Positions 62,945 through 64,000 of a DNA stretch of 64,000 nucleotides are shown here, piece after piece. Every line of letters begins with the position of its first letter. Position 1 is the first letter of the stretch. The translations under genes and the position numbers were made by a program. Location of the stretch: NCBI RefSeq assembly GCF_000297025.1, contig NZ_CAKD01000023.1, positions 124,001-188,000 of the forward strand, given 5' to 3'. The notes under the pieces were generated by a model, which was not told where the DNA came from, did not search any database, and saw only the letters and a program-made list of their open reading frames with translations. This DNA comes from Lactobacillus pasteurii DSM 23907 = CRBIP 24.76. GTDB taxonomy: Bacteria > Bacillota > Bacilli > Lactobacillales > Lactobacillaceae.

Positions 62945-63437
62945 CCTTTTCCACCTGCCTTACTTTATCCATAACCTGTTTGCGCAGTCTGGTCGCCTCA
63001 TCATAATTCAAGCCGGCAATCTGATGCTCAGTTGCTGCAGTATGGATAGTTATCGTGGCAAGATTTTCCATTCGCAAAAATGGCCCTTGATCGACTGTAA
63101 TATGCTGAATTCGCAAAAATGGAACATAAGTTGTCGTCCTAAAAAACCAGCCCTGCTGAAAAGCGATGTATTCATCAAAGACTTGGTAGCGGTGGAAATA
63201 ATATTCCCAAGGAATGGCAAGTAGACGGACTCCTATAGCTAAAATCACAATAACTAGATAAACAATCAAAGCTAGATTTACCCAGTTATTGTTTATCTTC
63301 ATCAAAATAGTAGCAATTTTTATCCCCAGTCCAAGCAAAATAAAAATTGCAAGGGCAGTTAATCTAGCTAAAAGCCAAACTTTTTTGATTTTTTCAGGCG
63401 ATTGATTTTTTAATAAATCAGTTTGTCTGCTCCTCAT
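62937..63437 (-). CDS. ydbS: PH-domain membrane protein, YdbS-like
   Basis: 166 residues: two membrane helices (about 27-49 and 53-75) followed by one bPH2 domain (RYQVFDEYIAFQQGWFFRTT, TYVPFLRIQHITVDQGPFLR, TITIHTAATEHQIAGL). It overlaps the end of trmD by 20 bases and the start of ydbT by eight, so all three are tightly coupled. Confidence 0.88.
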   Translation of the reverse strand: MRSRQTDLLKNQSPEKIKKVWLLARLTALAIFILLGLGIKIATILMKINNNWVNLALIVYLVIVILAIGVRLLAIPWEYYFHRYQVFDEYIAFQQGWFFRTTTYVPFLRIQHITVDQGPFLRMENLATITIHTAATEHQIAGLNYDEATRLRKQVMDKVRQVEKDV

Positions 63438-64000
63438 CCTTAATTTCCTCCAGCAGTTTTTGCTCCTGCTTAGTCATGTCGCGTCCTGCCAATAAATCTG
63501 GGCGATGCAAATAAGTTGCTCTAAGTGCCTCTTTTAAGCGCCATTCAGCAATTTTTTGGTGATTGCCGGAAGTTAGAATTTCTGGAACCTTTTTTCCTTC
63601 AAACTCAGCTGGACGCGTATATTGCGGATATTCTAACAAGCCATGTGAAAAGCTTTCTTCCACACTTGAAAAATCATTTCCCAAAATTCCTGGCATCAAA
63701 CGAATTGTTGCATCAATCATGCTCATAGTTGGCAATTCGCCACCAGTTAGAACGTAATCGCCAATTGAAACAGCTTCATCGACATAATCGTAAACTCTCT
63801 GGTCAAAGCCTTCAAAGTGGCCACAAATAAAGGTCAATTCCTCTTCTTGTGCCCATTCTTGCGCCATTTGTTGGTTAAAGGTCTTGCCTTGAGGGGCAGT
63901 GATAATTACCTTGCCCTTTGATGGCAATGAATCCAAAGCAGCCTTAATTGGCATCAATTGCAAGACCATTCCTGCACCGCCACCATAAGGAGTGTCATCA
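63418..64000 (-). CDS. trmD: tRNA (guanine-37-N1)-methyltransferase (5' end beyond right edge)
   Basis: About 194 C-terminal residues are visible. TrmD makes m1G37 and prevents frameshifting. The frame enters from the edge with DDTPYGGGAGMVLQL and continues with ITAPQGKTFNQQMAQE, FICGHFEGFDQRVYDYVDE, SIGDYVLTGGELPTMSMIDA and VPEILTSGNHQKIAEWR, all TrmD hallmarks (SPOUT knot). Its start, and any rimM or rpsP, lie outside. It is followed by ydbST before rplS. Confidence 0.97.
   Translation of the reverse strand, partial: DDTPYGGGAGMVLQLMPIKAALDSLPSKGKVIITAPQGKTFNQQMAQEWAQEEELTFICGHFEGFDQRVYDYVDEAVSIGDYVLTGGELPTMSMIDATIRLMPGILGNDFSSVEESFSHGLLEYPQYTRPAEFEGKKVPEILTSGNHQKIAEWRLKEALRATYLHRPDLLAGRDMTKQEQKLLEEIKDEEQTN

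Noticed and set aside
1-64000. CRISPR array, prophage, integrase, toxin-antitoxin pair or bacteriocin locus
   Set aside because: I looked for direct repeats, phage genes, small paired genes and double-glycine leaders and saw none.

Overview
The window is a low-GC Firmicute chromosome segment that fits the Lactobacillus acidophilus/delbrueckii group (crispatus, acidophilus, amylovorus, helveticus and relatives). The evidence is a secreted protein with SLAP (S-layer) domains, an L. casei-type long thymidylate synthase, a met T-box, a HrcA/CIRCE heat-shock operon, PolC, a DUF896/UPF0154 pair and an Lsa-type ABC-F protein. The species cannot be fixed by reading alone. Most genes lie on the minus strand. 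I saw no insertion sequence, prophage, CRISPR array, rRNA or replication origin.

Layout. About 1-20 kb is the more accessory part. It holds a MetQ-like transporter gene under a methionine T-box (cut by the left edge), thyA-dfrA, tRNA-Ser(CGA), a YdjM-like hydrolase and a PAP2 phosphatase. It also holds two decayed loci (a small gene with an in-frame stop, and a truncated frameshifted TIM-barrel-like remnant with a cre-like site) and a YitT membrane protein. A LysR regulator diverges from an FMN/FAD reductase. Next come a SLAP+CAP secreted protein, a frameshifted acetyltransferase, an APH-family kinase, DegV and enolase. A second LysR gene diverges from a P-type ATPase, and a yjeM-citG pair follows.

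From about 20 kb onward the content is conserved housekeeping. The order is apt; lepA-srtA-recJ; hrcA-grpE-dnaK-dnaJ behind one CIRCE; an Lsa-type ABC-F gene; rimP-nusA-ylxR-ylxQ-infB-rbfA-truB-ribF; pyrH-frr-uppS-cdsA-rseP-proS-polC; rpsB-tsf; a TrmN6/GIY-YIG fusion; plsC; pepO; a heterodimeric ABC exporter; small UPF0154 and DUF896 proteins; a 3-hydroxyisobutyrate-dehydrogenase-like gene coupled to an SGNH hydrolase; and trmD-ydbS-ydbT-rplS, cut by the right edge.

Regulation is the most interesting layer. RNA or DNA elements can be read directly for the T-box, CIRCE, two cre-type sites and the L19 leader. There is also a folded leader before rpsB, and an intrinsic terminator inside the rimP-nusA leader (a NusA feedback candidate). 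A 112-base hairpin lies before the ABC-F gene, and its arm differences are nearly all G-U compensated on one strand only. No clearly new multi-gene system is present. The best candidates for something undescribed are that hairpin, a reductase of unknown substrate with a ketosteroid-dehydrogenase-like signature, a possible short RNA before thyA, and an orphan citG coupled to an amino-acid permease.
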